Assembly: GCA_003671195.1 (NCBI GenBank)
Contig: QWPJ01000016.1
Location: 1-36,087 of the forward strand
DNA: 36,087 nucleotides
Reading direction: 5' to 3'
Origin: Planctomycetota bacterium
GTDB taxonomy: Bacteria > Planctomycetota > Planctomycetia > Pirellulales > Pirellulaceae
In this document: positions 24,798-34,085 of the stretch, one piece after another
How positions within the stretch are numbered: position 1 is the stretch's first letter
How the letters are laid out: every line of letters begins with the position of its first letter
Program-made: the position numbers and the translations under genes
Notes under the pieces: model-generated
The model's database searches: none
Told to the model about the DNA's origin: nothing
Seen by the model: the letters and a program-made list of their open reading frames with translations, nothing else

Positions 24798-27700
24798 ATG
24801 TCGAAACTGTCTCAATTGGACTTGCCGCAATCCAGCGGTCTTGTCGTCCACATCCTCAGCGCCATCGCTCAGCAAGAAAAGAAGTTTCGCCCGCAACAGC
24901 TCCTCATGTCGCGGTACTTCGCCTCGAACGATCTGCCCCGCTTGAAGGATGCCGAAGCCTCCCTGGCATTTCAATTCGAACTCGAAGGCGTTTCGCCCGT
25001 CAAAGGCCAATTCACCACCGGCATCGCAGTCGAACTCGATCCGAAACATCTCCACCAAATCGGTGATATCACCGCCAGCAAAGTCATCCGCAATATCTTG
25101 CTGACCTGCTCGTGCACCGAGACGATCAAGCCCTGTGTCCACCAAGTCCACTGCTTGAACTACCTCCGAAGGCAATTGACCCAACGCTCTCCTAGCGATG
25201 CGGTCGAATGGATGCAAAGCTGCATCACCGATGGACGCCAAGCCGGACGAAAACTCGTCGAATCGCTCTCGTACCTCAAACCCGATATCGAAGAGACCCT
25301 CGCCGAAACCGACCCCGACGAAGATCCCGATCGCCGACTCCAACGCATCCAGTGGCGATTGCAATACTCCAACTACGGCGTAAGCATCCAAGCCCACCTG
25401 CAGACCTCCCGAAAAAGAGGGGGATGGAACAAAGGTCGACTCCTGCGAGACAACCTCGATTCGGTCCCCGATACGGCCCTGTCCCACCCAGCCGACAAAA
25501 TGCTCGTGCTGGTCCTCCAGTCGGCCGAAGACTCCTACCGAGGACAAACCCCACGCGTCATTCGCGAATGCCTCAGACTCCTGATCGATCACCCCAATTG
25601 CACCCTGGACGACCCTGTCCAAACACCGATCCGGATCCGAGAAGTCCCCGTCGAAGTCCGCGTCGAACAAGAAGCCGAAGCCTTCAAACCCGCTGTCTTC
25701 CAATCCAACGTCCGCATCGATGCAATCCACGAAGACCCCACGATCTTCCTGGGCACCATCCACAACCAGGAATCCCTCCTGCTGCGCATCGACCGACAAC
25801 GCCACGTGCTCTTTATGAGCACCATCGAATCGCGAATCCTGCGACTCATCAATGACCTCAGCGCCGCCGAACGCCGAGAAGCCATCATGGATCGAGATAC
25901 CGCCGAAAAATTCGCCGACCTGATCGTCCACGTCGCTAAACCAAAACGACTCGAAGTCCAATTGCCAGAATCCCTGGCCGGACCCGAACAACCCCTCGAA
26001 CCGAAAATCGAACTCCACCTCTCCCCCCGTGGAAAAGAAGGACTCCAGGTCGCTCTCCGCGTCGCATGCGATGCCGTGGTCGAACCACCCGTGCCAGGCC
26101 AAGACCCAGAACGACTCCGTATCGCCACGACCGCCGGCCGCTTCCAACTCCTGCGAGCTCTCGAAGAAGAAGCTTCCATCGCCGAAGAATACGCCCAAGC
26201 TGCCGAACTCAATCTCCTCCCCTACGACGCACCCTTTACCTGGTTGGCGGCCACACCCGACGATGCACTCGATCTGCTCCAACGGATCCAAAACCTCGGT
26301 GAAAAAGCCCCACCGGTCTGCTGGCCCAAAAGCCAACCCATGCAAGTCGTCGGCGAAATCACCCCGCAACGACTCCAAGTCAAACTCAGCAGCGGTCGCG
26401 ATTGGTTCGGCCTCGATGGCTTCGCCGAACTCAACGGGCTGGAAATACCCCTGGCAGAACTCCTCTCCGCTCTGCGCCAAGGCCGACGCTTCGTTCCTCT
26501 CGGGGACGGACAATTCGCCCAAATCTCCGATACCCTCCGCCAACGTCTCGGAGCCATCCAAGACGTCTCGATCGGCGATGGAAACGAACTCCGAGTCTCC
26601 AAAGCAGGCACCGCAGTCGTCGAGGAAGCCCTCGGCAGCGATATCTCCGTCGATGCCGATATGTCCTGGAAAGATGCCCTCGCACGACTCGCAGGTGCCA
26701 GGAAACTTAAACCCAAAGTCCCCGAAAACCTCCGCGCCGATCTTCGCGAATACCAAGTCTCCGGCTACGAATGGCTCGCCAAACTCGCCCACTGGGGAAT
26801 CGGCGGCGTCCTTGCCGACGATATGGGTCTAGGGAAAACGGTCCAAGCCCTCGGTATCCTCCTGGATCGCGCCAAAAACGGCGCCGCCTTGATCATCGCC
26901 CCGACGAGCGTCGGCTCGAACTGGCAACGCGAATCCGAAAAATTCGCACCCTCGCTCCGTCCCATGCTCTACCGAGAACACGACCGACAAACCCTCATCG
27001 ACTCGGCCGGGCCCGGTGACCTGATCATCACCAGCTACCAACTCCTCCAACGCGATGTCGATCGCTTCACCAAACGAGCCTGGAATACCCTCGTGCTCGA
27101 CGAAGCCCAATTCATCAAAAACTTTAACACCAAAACCGCACAAGCCGTCCGGCAAATCGAAGCCGATTGGCATCTTGCTCTCTCGGGTACCCCCCTGGAA
27201 AACCACCTCGGGGAACTCTGGAGCCTCATGAGGACCGTCAGCCCAGGACTCCTGGGCTCCTGGGAGAAATTCCGAAAGAACTTCGCCGAACCCATCGAAC
27301 GCCACCGCTCCAAAGACCGACTCCTGGCCCTCGGACGCGTCGTGCGACCCTTCATCCTCAGGCGTACCAAAAAGGAAGTCCTCTCCGAACTACCAGAACG
27401 CACCGAAGTAGTACGACTCGCGGAATTCTCCGAAGCCGAACGCAAGAAATACGACGCCGCTCGACTCGCCGCTCTGAACGAACTTACCCAAGGCGGCTCC
27501 GAAGATTCCGATCCCCAAATGCGCATCCGAGTCCTGGCCTGGCTCACCCGCCTGAGACAACTCGCCTGCCACCCAAGACTCGTCGATAAACGCTGGGATA
27601 AATCCAGCGCAAAACTCGACCTGTTCATGGAAATCGTCAGCGAACTACGCGAAGGCGAACACCGCGCCCTGGTCTTCAGCCAGTTCGTCCAACACCTGAG

Positions 27701-28133
27701 CCTCCTGCGCGAATCTCTCGACCGCGTCGGAATCAAATACCAATACCTCGACGGGGCGACTCCAGCTGCCAAACGTCAAGAAGCCGTCGATGCCTTCCAA
27801 GCCGGACACGGTGACCTGTTCCTCATCTCCCTCAAAGCAGGGGGCACCGGACTCAACCTCACCGCCGCCGATTACGTCATCCACATGGACCCCTGGTGGA
27901 ACCCAGCCGTCGAAGACCAAGCCACCGACCGAGCCCACCGACTCGGCCAACTCCGCGCCGTGACCGTCTACCGACTGGTCGCCAAAGATACCATCGAACA
28001 ACAAATCCTCGCGCTCCACGAAGATAAACGAGAACTCATCGCCGGAGTCCTCGACGGCGCCGATCGCGCAGGTCGACTCAGTACCGATGAACTCATCTCC
28101 CTGATCCGCTTGAGCCAAATCGAAGGCCACTGA
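24798..28133 (+). CDS. SWIM-domain SNF2-family DNA-dependent ATPase (helicase-like)
   Basis: The 1111-residue protein begins with a SWIM zinc-finger motif of form CxC-x6-CxH (C104, C106, C113, H115). About 500 residues of mixed alpha/beta sequence follow and resemble the SNF2-associated regions of bacterial SSO1653-like proteins. The SNF2 core starts near 650: Walker A DDMGLGKT (674-681), motif II DEAQ (768-771), SGTPLENHLGELW (about 797-809), and the C-terminal helicase part with LISLKAGGTGLNLT and DQATDRAHRLGQ. SNF2 ATPases translocate on double-stranded DNA to remodel protein-DNA complexes; the bacterial target is not known. The gene stands 189 bases after the hydrolase and ends 3 bases from the convergent FliM-like gene. 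Confidence 0.93.
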   Translation: MSKLSQLDLPQSSGLVVHILSAIAQQEKKFRPQQLLMSRYFASNDLPRLKDAEASLAFQFELEGVSPVKGQFTTGIAVELDPKHLHQIGDITASKVIRNILLTCSCTETIKPCVHQVHCLNYLRRQLTQRSPSDAVEWMQSCITDGRQAGRKLVESLSYLKPDIEETLAETDPDEDPDRRLQRIQWRLQYSNYGVSIQAHLQTSRKRGGWNKGRLLRDNLDSVPDTALSHPADKMLVLVLQSAEDSYRGQTPRVIRECLRLLIDHPNCTLDDPVQTPIRIREVPVEVRVEQEAEAFKPAVFQSNVRIDAIHEDPTIFLGTIHNQESLLLRIDRQRHVLFMSTIESRILRLINDLSAAERREAIMDRDTAEKFADLIVHVAKPKRLEVQLPESLAGPEQPLEPKIELHLSPRGKEGLQVALRVACDAVVEPPVPGQDPERLRIATTAGRFQLLRALEEEASIAEEYAQAAELNLLPYDAPFTWLAATPDDALDLLQRIQNLGEKAPPVCWPKSQPMQVVGEITPQRLQVKLSSGRDWFGLDGFAELNGLEIPLAELLSALRQGRRFVPLGDGQFAQISDTLRQRLGAIQDVSIGDGNELRVSKAGTAVVEEALGSDISVDADMSWKDALARLAGARKLKPKVPENLRADLREYQVSGYEWLAKLAHWGIGGVLADDMGLGKTVQALGILLDRAKNGAALIIAPTSVGSNWQRESEKFAPSLRPMLYREHDRQTLIDSAGPGDLIITSYQLLQRDVDRFTKRAWNTLVLDEAQFIKNFNTKTAQAVRQIEADWHLALSGTPLENHLGELWSLMRTVSPGLLGSWEKFRKNFAEPIERHRSKDRLLALGRVVRPFILRRTKKEVLSELPERTEVVRLAEFSEAERKKYDAARLAALNELTQGGSEDSDPQMRIRVLAWLTRLRQLACHPRLVDKRWDKSSAKLDLFMEIVSELREGEHRALVFSQFVQHLSLLRESLDRVGIKYQYLDGATPAAKRQEAVDAFQAGHGDLFLISLKAGGTGLNLTAADYVIHMDPWWNPAVEDQATDRAHRLGQLRAVTVYRLVAKDTIEQQILALHEDKRELIAGVLDGADRAGRLSTDELISLIRLSQIEGH

Positions 28134-28136
28134 CGC

Positions 28137-29069
28137 TTAAGCAACCTGCGATCGCTCGGGTTGCACACCTACCAAACGGATCGCCCGCTGCCCGCGAAAA
28201 ACACCTGCCTCCGCTCGGTACAACAAACCACCCAAACTCTGAACCTCCACCCGCCCAGTCGCAATCTGCTCGGTCGATACAATGTCGCCAACCTCCAGCT
28301 CCGACAACTCCGAACAGGCGATGCGAGACGTCGCTAAGACCGCCGACAAGCCAGCCACCGTCGCACCCCCAAACAACAGCCTTCCAAGCTGATCGACCAA
28401 CAAAGACTCAGGGAGCAACCAAGCACCGTGCCCTACATGCCCGACTCCGCGGTCGGCTACTCGGTCGCTTGCATGCTGGCTATCGAACGGGCCGACGCTC
28501 TTGGATCCTCCGGTAACACACCCCGATATCCGAATCTGAAACTCGATCCGCACCCGAGCCATTCGACCTCCGACCAACTCGGACTCTCCTAGAAGCCTCG
28601 CTCGGGCCTTGGGCGCACCTCGATCCGAATCGCCCGATACACCACCCAACCAAAGCCCCACGCAAGGCTCCACGAGATCCTCCAAGGCTATCTTCGCAAC
28701 GCGCCAATCGATGTCCCTCATCGGCACGCCCCCCCCATCAGGCTCGCTTGACGTCGAACCCAACAACCCATCGATCATCCGATAGACACTCGCCATGTCG
28801 AGCCGCATCGACCAAGGATCCTCGATGCCATCGAACTCAAGCTGGCACTCGCAGTCGGATTGAGACTCGGATTGAGATTGGGATTGGGACTCGTTGCCCG
28901 ATGCCAAACGACCAGCATCCTCGATCGACGTTCCCTGGAGACTAAACTCCACGGGACGTCCCAGACGCTCAGATACCCTCTGCGAGGCCATGGGTACCCA
29001 TTGCTCGAAGATCGATTCGATCGGTCCTTGCAATCGTGGAAACCAACGTTCGAGATTCTTTGTCGACAT
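28137..29069 (-). CDS. FliM-like flagellar switch/SpoA-domain protein
   Basis: The 310-residue protein shows a FliM middle-domain pattern (about 20-220): FEQWVPMASQRVSERLGRPVEFSL, then a VYRMIDGLLGS helix and an IDWRVAKIALEDLVEP helix. A SpoA-type C-terminal domain (about 235-305) has the SELSELEVGDIV and GLLYRAEAGVFRGQRAIRL blocks. The N-terminal CheY-binding motif of classic FliM (LSQxEIDALL) is absent. A low-complexity Ser/Gln/Glu tract interrupts the middle domain at about 60-72. It might be a divergent FliM, or a relative of FliN/SctQ. No other flagellar gene is in the window. The start at 29069 is supported by AAGGAAG about 7 bases upstream. proA lies 37 bases upstream on the same strand. 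Confidence 0.75.
   Translation of the reverse strand: MSTKNLERWFPRLQGPIESIFEQWVPMASQRVSERLGRPVEFSLQGTSIEDAGRLASGNESQSQSQSESQSDCECQLEFDGIEDPWSMRLDMASVYRMIDGLLGSTSSEPDGGGVPMRDIDWRVAKIALEDLVEPCVGLWLGGVSGDSDRGAPKARARLLGESELVGGRMARVRIEFQIRISGCVTGGSKSVGPFDSQHASDRVADRGVGHVGHGAWLLPESLLVDQLGRLLFGGATVAGLSAVLATSRIACSELSELEVGDIVSTEQIATGRVEVQSLGGLLYRAEAGVFRGQRAIRLVGVQPERSQVA
28855..28893 (-). repeat. Hexamer-based low-complexity tract coding Ser-Gln/Glu
   Basis: Repeats of a TCNCAA or TCNGAG six-base unit on the reverse strand code a run of alternating serine and glutamine or glutamate in the FliM-like protein. It is an in-frame microsatellite that can change length without a frameshift. Confidence 0.75.
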
Positions 29070-29106
29070 GACAACTTCCTTGTCTGATTGGTGTTCTCGC
29101 TGCGTA

Positions 29107-30372
29107 TCAGCCTTCCCGCAACTGCCCATTCCCGTACACGACGTACTTGTAAGTCGTCAACTCGTTGAGCCCACATGGACCCCTGGCATGGAGCTTGTCG
29201 GTGCTGATGCCGATCTCAGCACCGAAACCGAACTGCCCACCATCGTTGAATCGCGTCGAGGCGTTGACGATCACCACCGCCGAATCGACCCGGTTGGTAA
29301 AGCGACGAGCCGTCTGGATATCCTTGGTCATGATCGCATCGGTGTGCTTCGAACCGTAACGATTGATGTGCGCGATCGCCTCGTCGAGGTCCGAGACGAT
29401 CTTGATGCTCAGGATCGGACCGAGATACTCCCGGCCCCAGTCCTCCTCACCGGCAGCCGCAATCCCCGGTAGGATCTCCATCGCCAAAGCGTCACCCCGA
29501 AGCTCGATACCAAAAGGAGAAAGATCCTCTGCAAGCTTCGGCAGAAAAACGCGAGCAACCGCCTGATGGACCAACAACGATTCGGCCGCATTGCAAACCC
29601 CCATCCGCTGGGTCTTGGAATTGACCACCACCTGAGCGGCTTGCTCCAAATCCGCATGGCTATCGACATACACATGGCAATTTCCGTCGAAATGCTTAAG
29701 CACCGGCATGCTCGCCTCGGCACAAACCCGTCGCACCAGCGATTCTCCACCCCGAGGTATCACCAAATCGATCTGCTTGGATAGCTTCAACAACTCCCCG
29801 ACGGCTCGGCGATCGAGCATCGGTACCATCTGCAATGCATCGCTAGGCAATCCCGCCCAGGATGCAGATTCTCGCAACACGTCGACAATCGCACGCGATG
29901 TCATGTGAGCCTCTTTGCCCCCTCGAAGCAGGATCGCATTGCCACTCTTGATCGCTATGGCCGCCGCGTCTGCCGTCACGTTCGGCCGGGATTCATAAAT
30001 GAAAAAAATCACCCCGATCGGGACTCGTACCTTCTGAATCGTCAATCCATTCGGACGGACCGATCCACCAAGACACTCTCCGACCGGATCGGGCAACGCC
30101 GCGACCTCCCGCAATCCCTGTGCGATCCCACCCAAACGCTTCGCATCGAGCCGCAGACGGTCGACCGACGGTCCGGTGAGCCCATAAGCTGGAGCCTGCT
30201 CGAGATCCTTGGCATTGGCCCGAAGAATCCCCTCCTGGTCCCTCTCGAGACCCTCGGCCGCATGCAGAAGCCAACGGTTCTTCAGGGCCGTCGATATCCC
30301 CTGAAGCTCCAAAGCAGCTCTCTGGGCTCGCAGAGCCAATTCCAAGCACTCTTCGGGCAGTTGATCGTCCAT
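29107..30372 (-). CDS. proA: Gamma-glutamyl phosphate reductase
   Basis: ProA reduces gamma-glutamyl phosphate with NADPH, the second step of proline synthesis. The protein aligns across its full length: RVPIGVIFFIYESRPNVT (116-133), LLRGGKE (148-154), the catalytic cysteine C260 in MGVCNAAESLL, and EIGISTDKLHARGP (386-399). At 421 residues from the ATG at 30372 it matches the family length. Upstream in-frame ATGs at 30411 and 30438 are also possible but add residues unlike the family. The first enzyme, ProB, is not adjacent. It is followed after 37 bases by the FliM-like gene, with no shared pathway. Confidence 0.94.
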   Translation of the reverse strand: MDDQLPEECLELALRAQRAALELQGISTALKNRWLLHAAEGLERDQEGILRANAKDLEQAPAYGLTGPSVDRLRLDAKRLGGIAQGLREVAALPDPVGECLGGSVRPNGLTIQKVRVPIGVIFFIYESRPNVTADAAAIAIKSGNAILLRGGKEAHMTSRAIVDVLRESASWAGLPSDALQMVPMLDRRAVGELLKLSKQIDLVIPRGGESLVRRVCAEASMPVLKHFDGNCHVYVDSHADLEQAAQVVVNSKTQRMGVCNAAESLLVHQAVARVFLPKLAEDLSPFGIELRGDALAMEILPGIAAAGEEDWGREYLGPILSIKIVSDLDEAIAHINRYGSKHTDAIMTKDIQTARRFTNRVDSAVVIVNASTRFNDGGQFGFGAEIGISTDKLHARGPCGLNELTTYKYVVYGNGQLREG

Positions 30373-30769
30373 CGGCCATTGTCCAAATGCTGTCGCGAAA
30401 CCAAATTCCATACGCTCGCCGAAGTATCGAGAATGCACCCTAGGGGGTCAATGGGAATCGACTCGACACGTTGCCCAAAGGCAACCTTTGCGCGTTGCAA
30501 AAAATCACCCGATGTGGAATTTTTCCACCATCCCCCACACCTTACCTCTCACAGACCGCCTAGATCGCACCCTCTTGCAAAGGTTTTTACCCGGCTTTCT
30601 CTGCGAAAACCGTTGAATCTGCCCCCCATCATGCGAACAATGCCCCTGATGGCACGCCGGTCGCTCTTATCCCTCTGTGCCGCCAAACCCTCCAAAAGCC
30701 CACCCAGCCTTTTGGCACCTGCGGCCATCACCGATCCGCAACTATGTGAGCGTCTTAGTAGTCTTTCTT
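30373..30769. other. Divergent leader region between proA and rpoD-like gene
   Basis: This region of about 400 bases holds the leaders of two divergent genes. Inverted repeats between 30470 and 30528 form alternative hairpins (see the separate entry). A forward open frame runs into the rpoD-like gene from 30677, but its added residues do not look like sigma factor. I find no -35/-10 pair good enough to call. Confidence 0.5.
30470..30528. promoter_or_regulatory. Cluster of overlapping and adjacent hairpins
   Basis: GTTGCC (30470-30475) pairs with GGCAAC (30480-30485) around CAAA. CAAAGG (30476-30481) pairs with CCTTTG (30485-30490) around CAA. These two hairpins share bases and exclude each other. 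A third, GTGGAA (30514-30519) with TTCCAC (30523-30528) around TTT, lies downstream. The arrangement resembles an attenuator or an operator cluster. Confidence 0.45.
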
Positions 30770-32437
30770 ATGCCAAAACGAGCCAGCCGCCGAAATTCCA
30801 ACGACCGACCCAACAGCGCCGATGAAGCCTACTTCGAGGAAGATCGCGACTTGATCGAAGCGATCCCCAACGGGATTCTCCCAAGCGGCGTGATCCCCGG
30901 AGGTGTCGAATTCGATATCGATGAAACCGAGGCTCTAAGCACCACAGGTGGCCCGAGCGAAGATGACCTCAGCGACGAGGAATCCGAGGGCTACTTCGCC
31001 GAAGACGATGGCGTCGTCGATGCGACCGAGGATCCAGTCCGCATGTACCTGATGCAAATGGGCCAAATCCCCTTGCTCACCCGCCAAGAGGAACTCCTCG
31101 CGGCTCGACATATCGAACAGACCCGATTCCATTACCGCAACTGGATGCTCGCTACCGACTTCATGCTCCAAGGTGCGACCAAACTTCTCGAACAAGTCCG
31201 CGATGGACGCCTGCGACTTGACCGAACCATCGAAGTGAGTGTGACCAACGCCTCGGAAAAAATCGCGATCATGCGCAGGATCGGTCCGAATATCAAAACC
31301 CTCCGACACCTGCTCAAACGCAACTACGCCGACTTCCATATCGCCATCTGCCGCCGCTGTGCAATCTCCGAACGACGAGCCGCTTGGCGTCGCCTGATCG
31401 TCCGACGCAACAAAGCCGTCCGACTGATCGAGGAAATGAACCTCAGAACCAACCGACTCGAACCGATGTTTCAAAAACTCGTTTCGATCGAACATCAAAT
31501 GGCGAACCTCAAAACAAAGATCGCACAAGCCCATCGAACCGGGTTCGTCGAAGGCACCACCCTGCCCCAAATGCTCAAGGAACTTCGCTACCTGATGCGA
31601 ATCACCTACGAAACCCCAGCCACGCTCCACCGCCGTGTTTCTCGGGTGACCAATTATCGGTTCCACTACGATGCGGCCAAACGCGAACTCTCAGCCGGCA
31701 ACCTGCGACTGGTCGTCTCCATCGCCAAGAAATACCGCAACCGTGGCTTGAGCTTCTTGGATCTGATCCAGGAAGGAAACACAGGCTTGATGCGAGCCGT
31801 CGACAAGTTCGAACACGCCCGAGGCTTCAAATTCTCGACCTATGCGACTTGGTGGATCCGGCAAGCCATTACCCGTGCCATCGCCGACCAAAGCCGAACC
31901 ATCCGCGTCCCGGTCCACATGATCGATACGATGAGCAAGGTTCGGCAGATCACTCGCGATCTGTACCAAGAACTAGGACGCGCCCCATCGGTCGAAGAAA
32001 CCGCCAAACGCGCAGGACTCTCGATGGAAGACGCCCAAGTCGTCATCAAAATGGCCCGCCAACCCCTCTCGCTCGACCAACCCGTCGGCGACCACGACGA
32101 TAGCTTCTTCGGCGAATTCGTCGAAGACTACCGAGACAACGATCCGCTCTACGAGACCAACCAAACCACCCTCAAAGAGCAGATCCAAGAAGCCATGCTG
32201 ACGCTCAATTACCGCGAACGCGAAATCCTAAAACTCCGATACGGTCTCGAAGATGGCTATGCCTACACCCTCGAAGAGGTCGGCAAGATCTTCCAAGTCA
32301 CCCGAGAACGCGTTCGACAAATCGAGAGCAAAGCGGTCAAAAAACTTCAGCATCCCCACCGAAGCAAATCCTTGGTCAGCTTTGTCGACGGAGCCGAACT
32401 TCCCGAAGTCTTCGACCCCCTGCTCGAGGATCAATGA
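30770..32437 (+). CDS. rpoD: RNA polymerase sigma factor, RpoD-type
   Basis: This 555-residue protein is a group 1 type sigma70 factor. Region 1.2 starts at [16 protein letters not shown] (88-103). A long non-conserved helical segment occupies 130-300. Region 2 contains [64 protein letters not shown] (pieces within 311-380). Region 3 follows at about 385-450, and region 4 at about 470-535 with [16 protein letters not shown] and the helix-turn-helix [21 protein letters not shown] 20-residue C-terminal tail goes beyond the usual end. The ATG at 30770 begins MPKRASRR, the usual acidic and basic region 1.1 type start. The acidic N-terminus (about 20-90) fits region 1.1. Confidence 0.93.
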   Translation: MPKRASRRNSNDRPNSADEAYFEEDRDLIEAIPNGILPSGVIPGGVEFDIDETEALSTTGGPSEDDLSDEESEGYFAEDDGVVDATEDPVRMYLMQMGQIPLLTRQEELLAARHIEQTRFHYRNWMLATDFMLQGATKLLEQVRDGRLRLDRTIEVSVTNASEKIAIMRRIGPNIKTLRHLLKRNYADFHIAICRRCAISERRAAWRRLIVRRNKAVRLIEEMNLRTNRLEPMFQKLVSIEHQMANLKTKIAQAHRTGFVEGTTLPQMLKELRYLMRITYETPATLHRRVSRVTNYRFHYDAAKRELSAGNLRLVVSIAKKYRNRGLSFLDLIQEGNTGLMRAVDKFEHARGFKFSTYATWWIRQAITRAIADQSRTIRVPVHMIDTMSKVRQITRDLYQELGRAPSVEETAKRAGLSMEDAQVVIKMARQPLSLDQPVGDHDDSFFGEFVEDYRDNDPLYETNQTTLKEQIQEAMLTLNYREREILKLRYGLEDGYAYTLEEVGKIFQVTRERVRQIESKAVKKLQHPHRSKSLVSFVDGAELPEVFDPLLEDQ

Positions 32438-32448
32438 GCCGCGGGCTC
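32436..32448. terminator. Hairpin in the rpoD/PHP convergent gap
   Basis: GAGCC (32436-32440) and GGCTC (32444-32448) pair around GCG across the 16-base gap between the two stop codons. A second pairing, ATGAGC with GCTCAT, is also possible. No T tract is present on either strand, so it is at best a weak bidirectional terminator. Confidence 0.3.
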
Positions 32449-32453
32449 GTCGC

Positions 32454-33734
32454 TCATCGGCCAGCCGTAAATGGCTGCGTCCATGCCTGCTGCTTCTGCT
32501 CTCTCCATACCGGATCGGCCGGCTCAAGACTCGACGTGACGACAGCCCTGACGATGGTTTCCCCCTTCTTCAACGAATAGGAACTGCTCAGCTCCTGCGT
32601 CGCTAAACCCACTCGGCCTATGTCCTCGGGCTCTCCATCGACATCCGTCACCAAGTACTCGGTCCAATACGTCACCCCCTCCTGCGCATCGATCTGCACC
32701 GAAAGTGTTCCGCTCTCAGGCTCCCAACGCACATCCTTGAGCGTCGCTCCACTCGAAGCATAAAAATCCCCAGCCTTCATCGCGCGGATCAAATGCTCAG
32801 GCGTTAAAAACTTCGATCGGACCATGACCCAACCCCGTCCAGGGCGACTCCCCGCCTTGCCAAAATACTCATGGCTGTCGTCGGTCCCAACCCCATAGAG
32901 CACCGACCCTCCAAGCTTGTTGACTCGCAAATGATTCGCTAAATCCCACATCCGCTCGACTCCAGGATTCTTCGCATCTCCCAAATGATTGACCCCTGGA
33001 TGCCCGTTGTAGACCTCGAAAAAACGCTCGGACATCACCGCCGCGAGATCCTCAAAGGTGATCCCATACTGAAAATTCGGATGGTTCAAATGGGGTAGTA
33101 TCTCGCGACCTTTCGCCTTCTCGACCTCAAGCACCGCTCGAAGATTGTTCTCCATCGCTTCGCGGACCGTCTTGCCCCCAAGGGGCTTGATCACCTCGTC
33201 GAGATTCGTCGCATTCATATGCACCGGATGACCCTCGGCACTGTCGGTGATCTCCTCGGCCGGTATCAAAATGAAATGATCATTGCGCTCCAATAGATAT
33301 CGGTATTCATCCAGAGGCTTGAGCCGAACCTCATACTTCTCTGTTCCAGGCTCACCCCGAGTCTCGACCCAGGACTTTCCAAAACGCTCCATGTACCGTT
33401 CCATCCCCTGGCCGTGACTCCGCTGCTGGACCCTCGAGACGGCCATCCACTTCTGACCCTCCTGCAAGACGTTGTGGTCCGAAATCGCCAAAAAATGATA
33501 TCCCCTCTGCCGATACCAATCCGAAATGACCTCCGGAAAATCATTCCCGTCACTCCAGAGCGAATGCGTATGCAAATTCCCCTTCCACCACCGAGCCTGA
33601 GGGTCCGGATCGATCGCCCCTTGCCCTTCGACCGACCCCGTTTGCTCCTGCGGAAAATACCCCAATGCCTCGGGACCATTCCCACCGACCAAAAAGCTCG
33701 CGAATAAAAAAACCACGCAGCATATTCGTTTCAT
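32454..33734 (-). CDS. Secreted PHP-domain metal-dependent phosphoesterase-like protein
   Basis: The 426-residue protein has a signal peptide (about 1-20). The PHP domain follows with metal-binding motifs HTHSLWSDG (55-63; H55, H57, D62) and ISDHN (84-88; D86, H87). Later HxD and HxH groups appear in PHLNHPNF and GVGTDDSHEY. PHP proteins hydrolyse phosphoesters or related bonds with a three-metal centre. A beta-rich C-terminal module covers about 340-426. It is exported, so the substrate is likely extracellular or periplasmic. The start at 33734 is chosen for the signal peptide; the frame is open to 33815. The stop faces that of the rpoD-like gene. Confidence 0.85.
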   Translation of the reverse strand: MKRICCVVFLFASFLVGGNGPEALGYFPQEQTGSVEGQGAIDPDPQARWWKGNLHTHSLWSDGNDFPEVISDWYRQRGYHFLAISDHNVLQEGQKWMAVSRVQQRSHGQGMERYMERFGKSWVETRGEPGTEKYEVRLKPLDEYRYLLERNDHFILIPAEEITDSAEGHPVHMNATNLDEVIKPLGGKTVREAMENNLRAVLEVEKAKGREILPHLNHPNFQYGITFEDLAAVMSERFFEVYNGHPGVNHLGDAKNPGVERMWDLANHLRVNKLGGSVLYGVGTDDSHEYFGKAGSRPGRGWVMVRSKFLTPEHLIRAMKAGDFYASSGATLKDVRWEPESGTLSVQIDAQEGVTYWTEYLVTDVDGEPEDIGRVGLATQELSSSYSLKKGETIVRAVVTSSLEPADPVWREQKQQAWTQPFTAGR

Positions 33735-33740
33735 AATCAG

Positions 33741-33776
33741 CCCTTGTACCAGTCTTGGCCCTTGTACCGCTCGTCG
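33741..33776. repeat. 18-base tandem duplication
   Basis: CCCTTGTACCAGTCTTGG (33741-33758) is followed by CCCTTGTACCGCTCGTCG (33759-33776); the first ten bases are identical. It lies directly upstream of the PHP gene start. Confidence 0.75.
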
Positions 33777-34085
33777 ATCGTGGCGTTCCCAAACCAACGC
33801 CCTATCATCCCGCACCCCTGCGCGCGTTGCAACCTAAGGCAGATGAAGTTTTCCCGCAACGCGGAGATTCGAACCGCGAGCTTCTTCGCCTCGCTCGAAC
33901 TTGGCGAACCTGGCGGCTTTGGGGTAAGTTTGGACCGCTTTCCGACGGGCGCGCAGTTGCAGAAATTCCTGAAGAACTTGTTTTTGGACTCACCGGGCAG
34001 TTTGCGCTGCTCCGCTTTGATAGCCCTTCGGCTAGGAAATGCGTTCCTTCAAAGGTAGAATGACACAGTTCGTCGGAACCACTTT

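Noticed and set aside
24618..26792. 724-codon open frame opposite the SNF2 gene
   Set aside because: It is antisense to a clear SNF2 protein, has a Phe/Asp/Gly-rich composition typical of reverse reading of this genome's codons, and shows no domain.
33866..33880. GGTTCGAATC on the reverse strand, like a tRNA T-loop
   Set aside because: No matching acceptor stem, D-arm or anticodon arm is found at the expected distances, and the T-stem has a mismatch.
33744..34063. Two overlapping open frames of 102-104 codons between the PHP and PDZ genes
   Set aside because: Neither has a domain, signal peptide or ribosome site, and both start inside or beside a tandem repeat.
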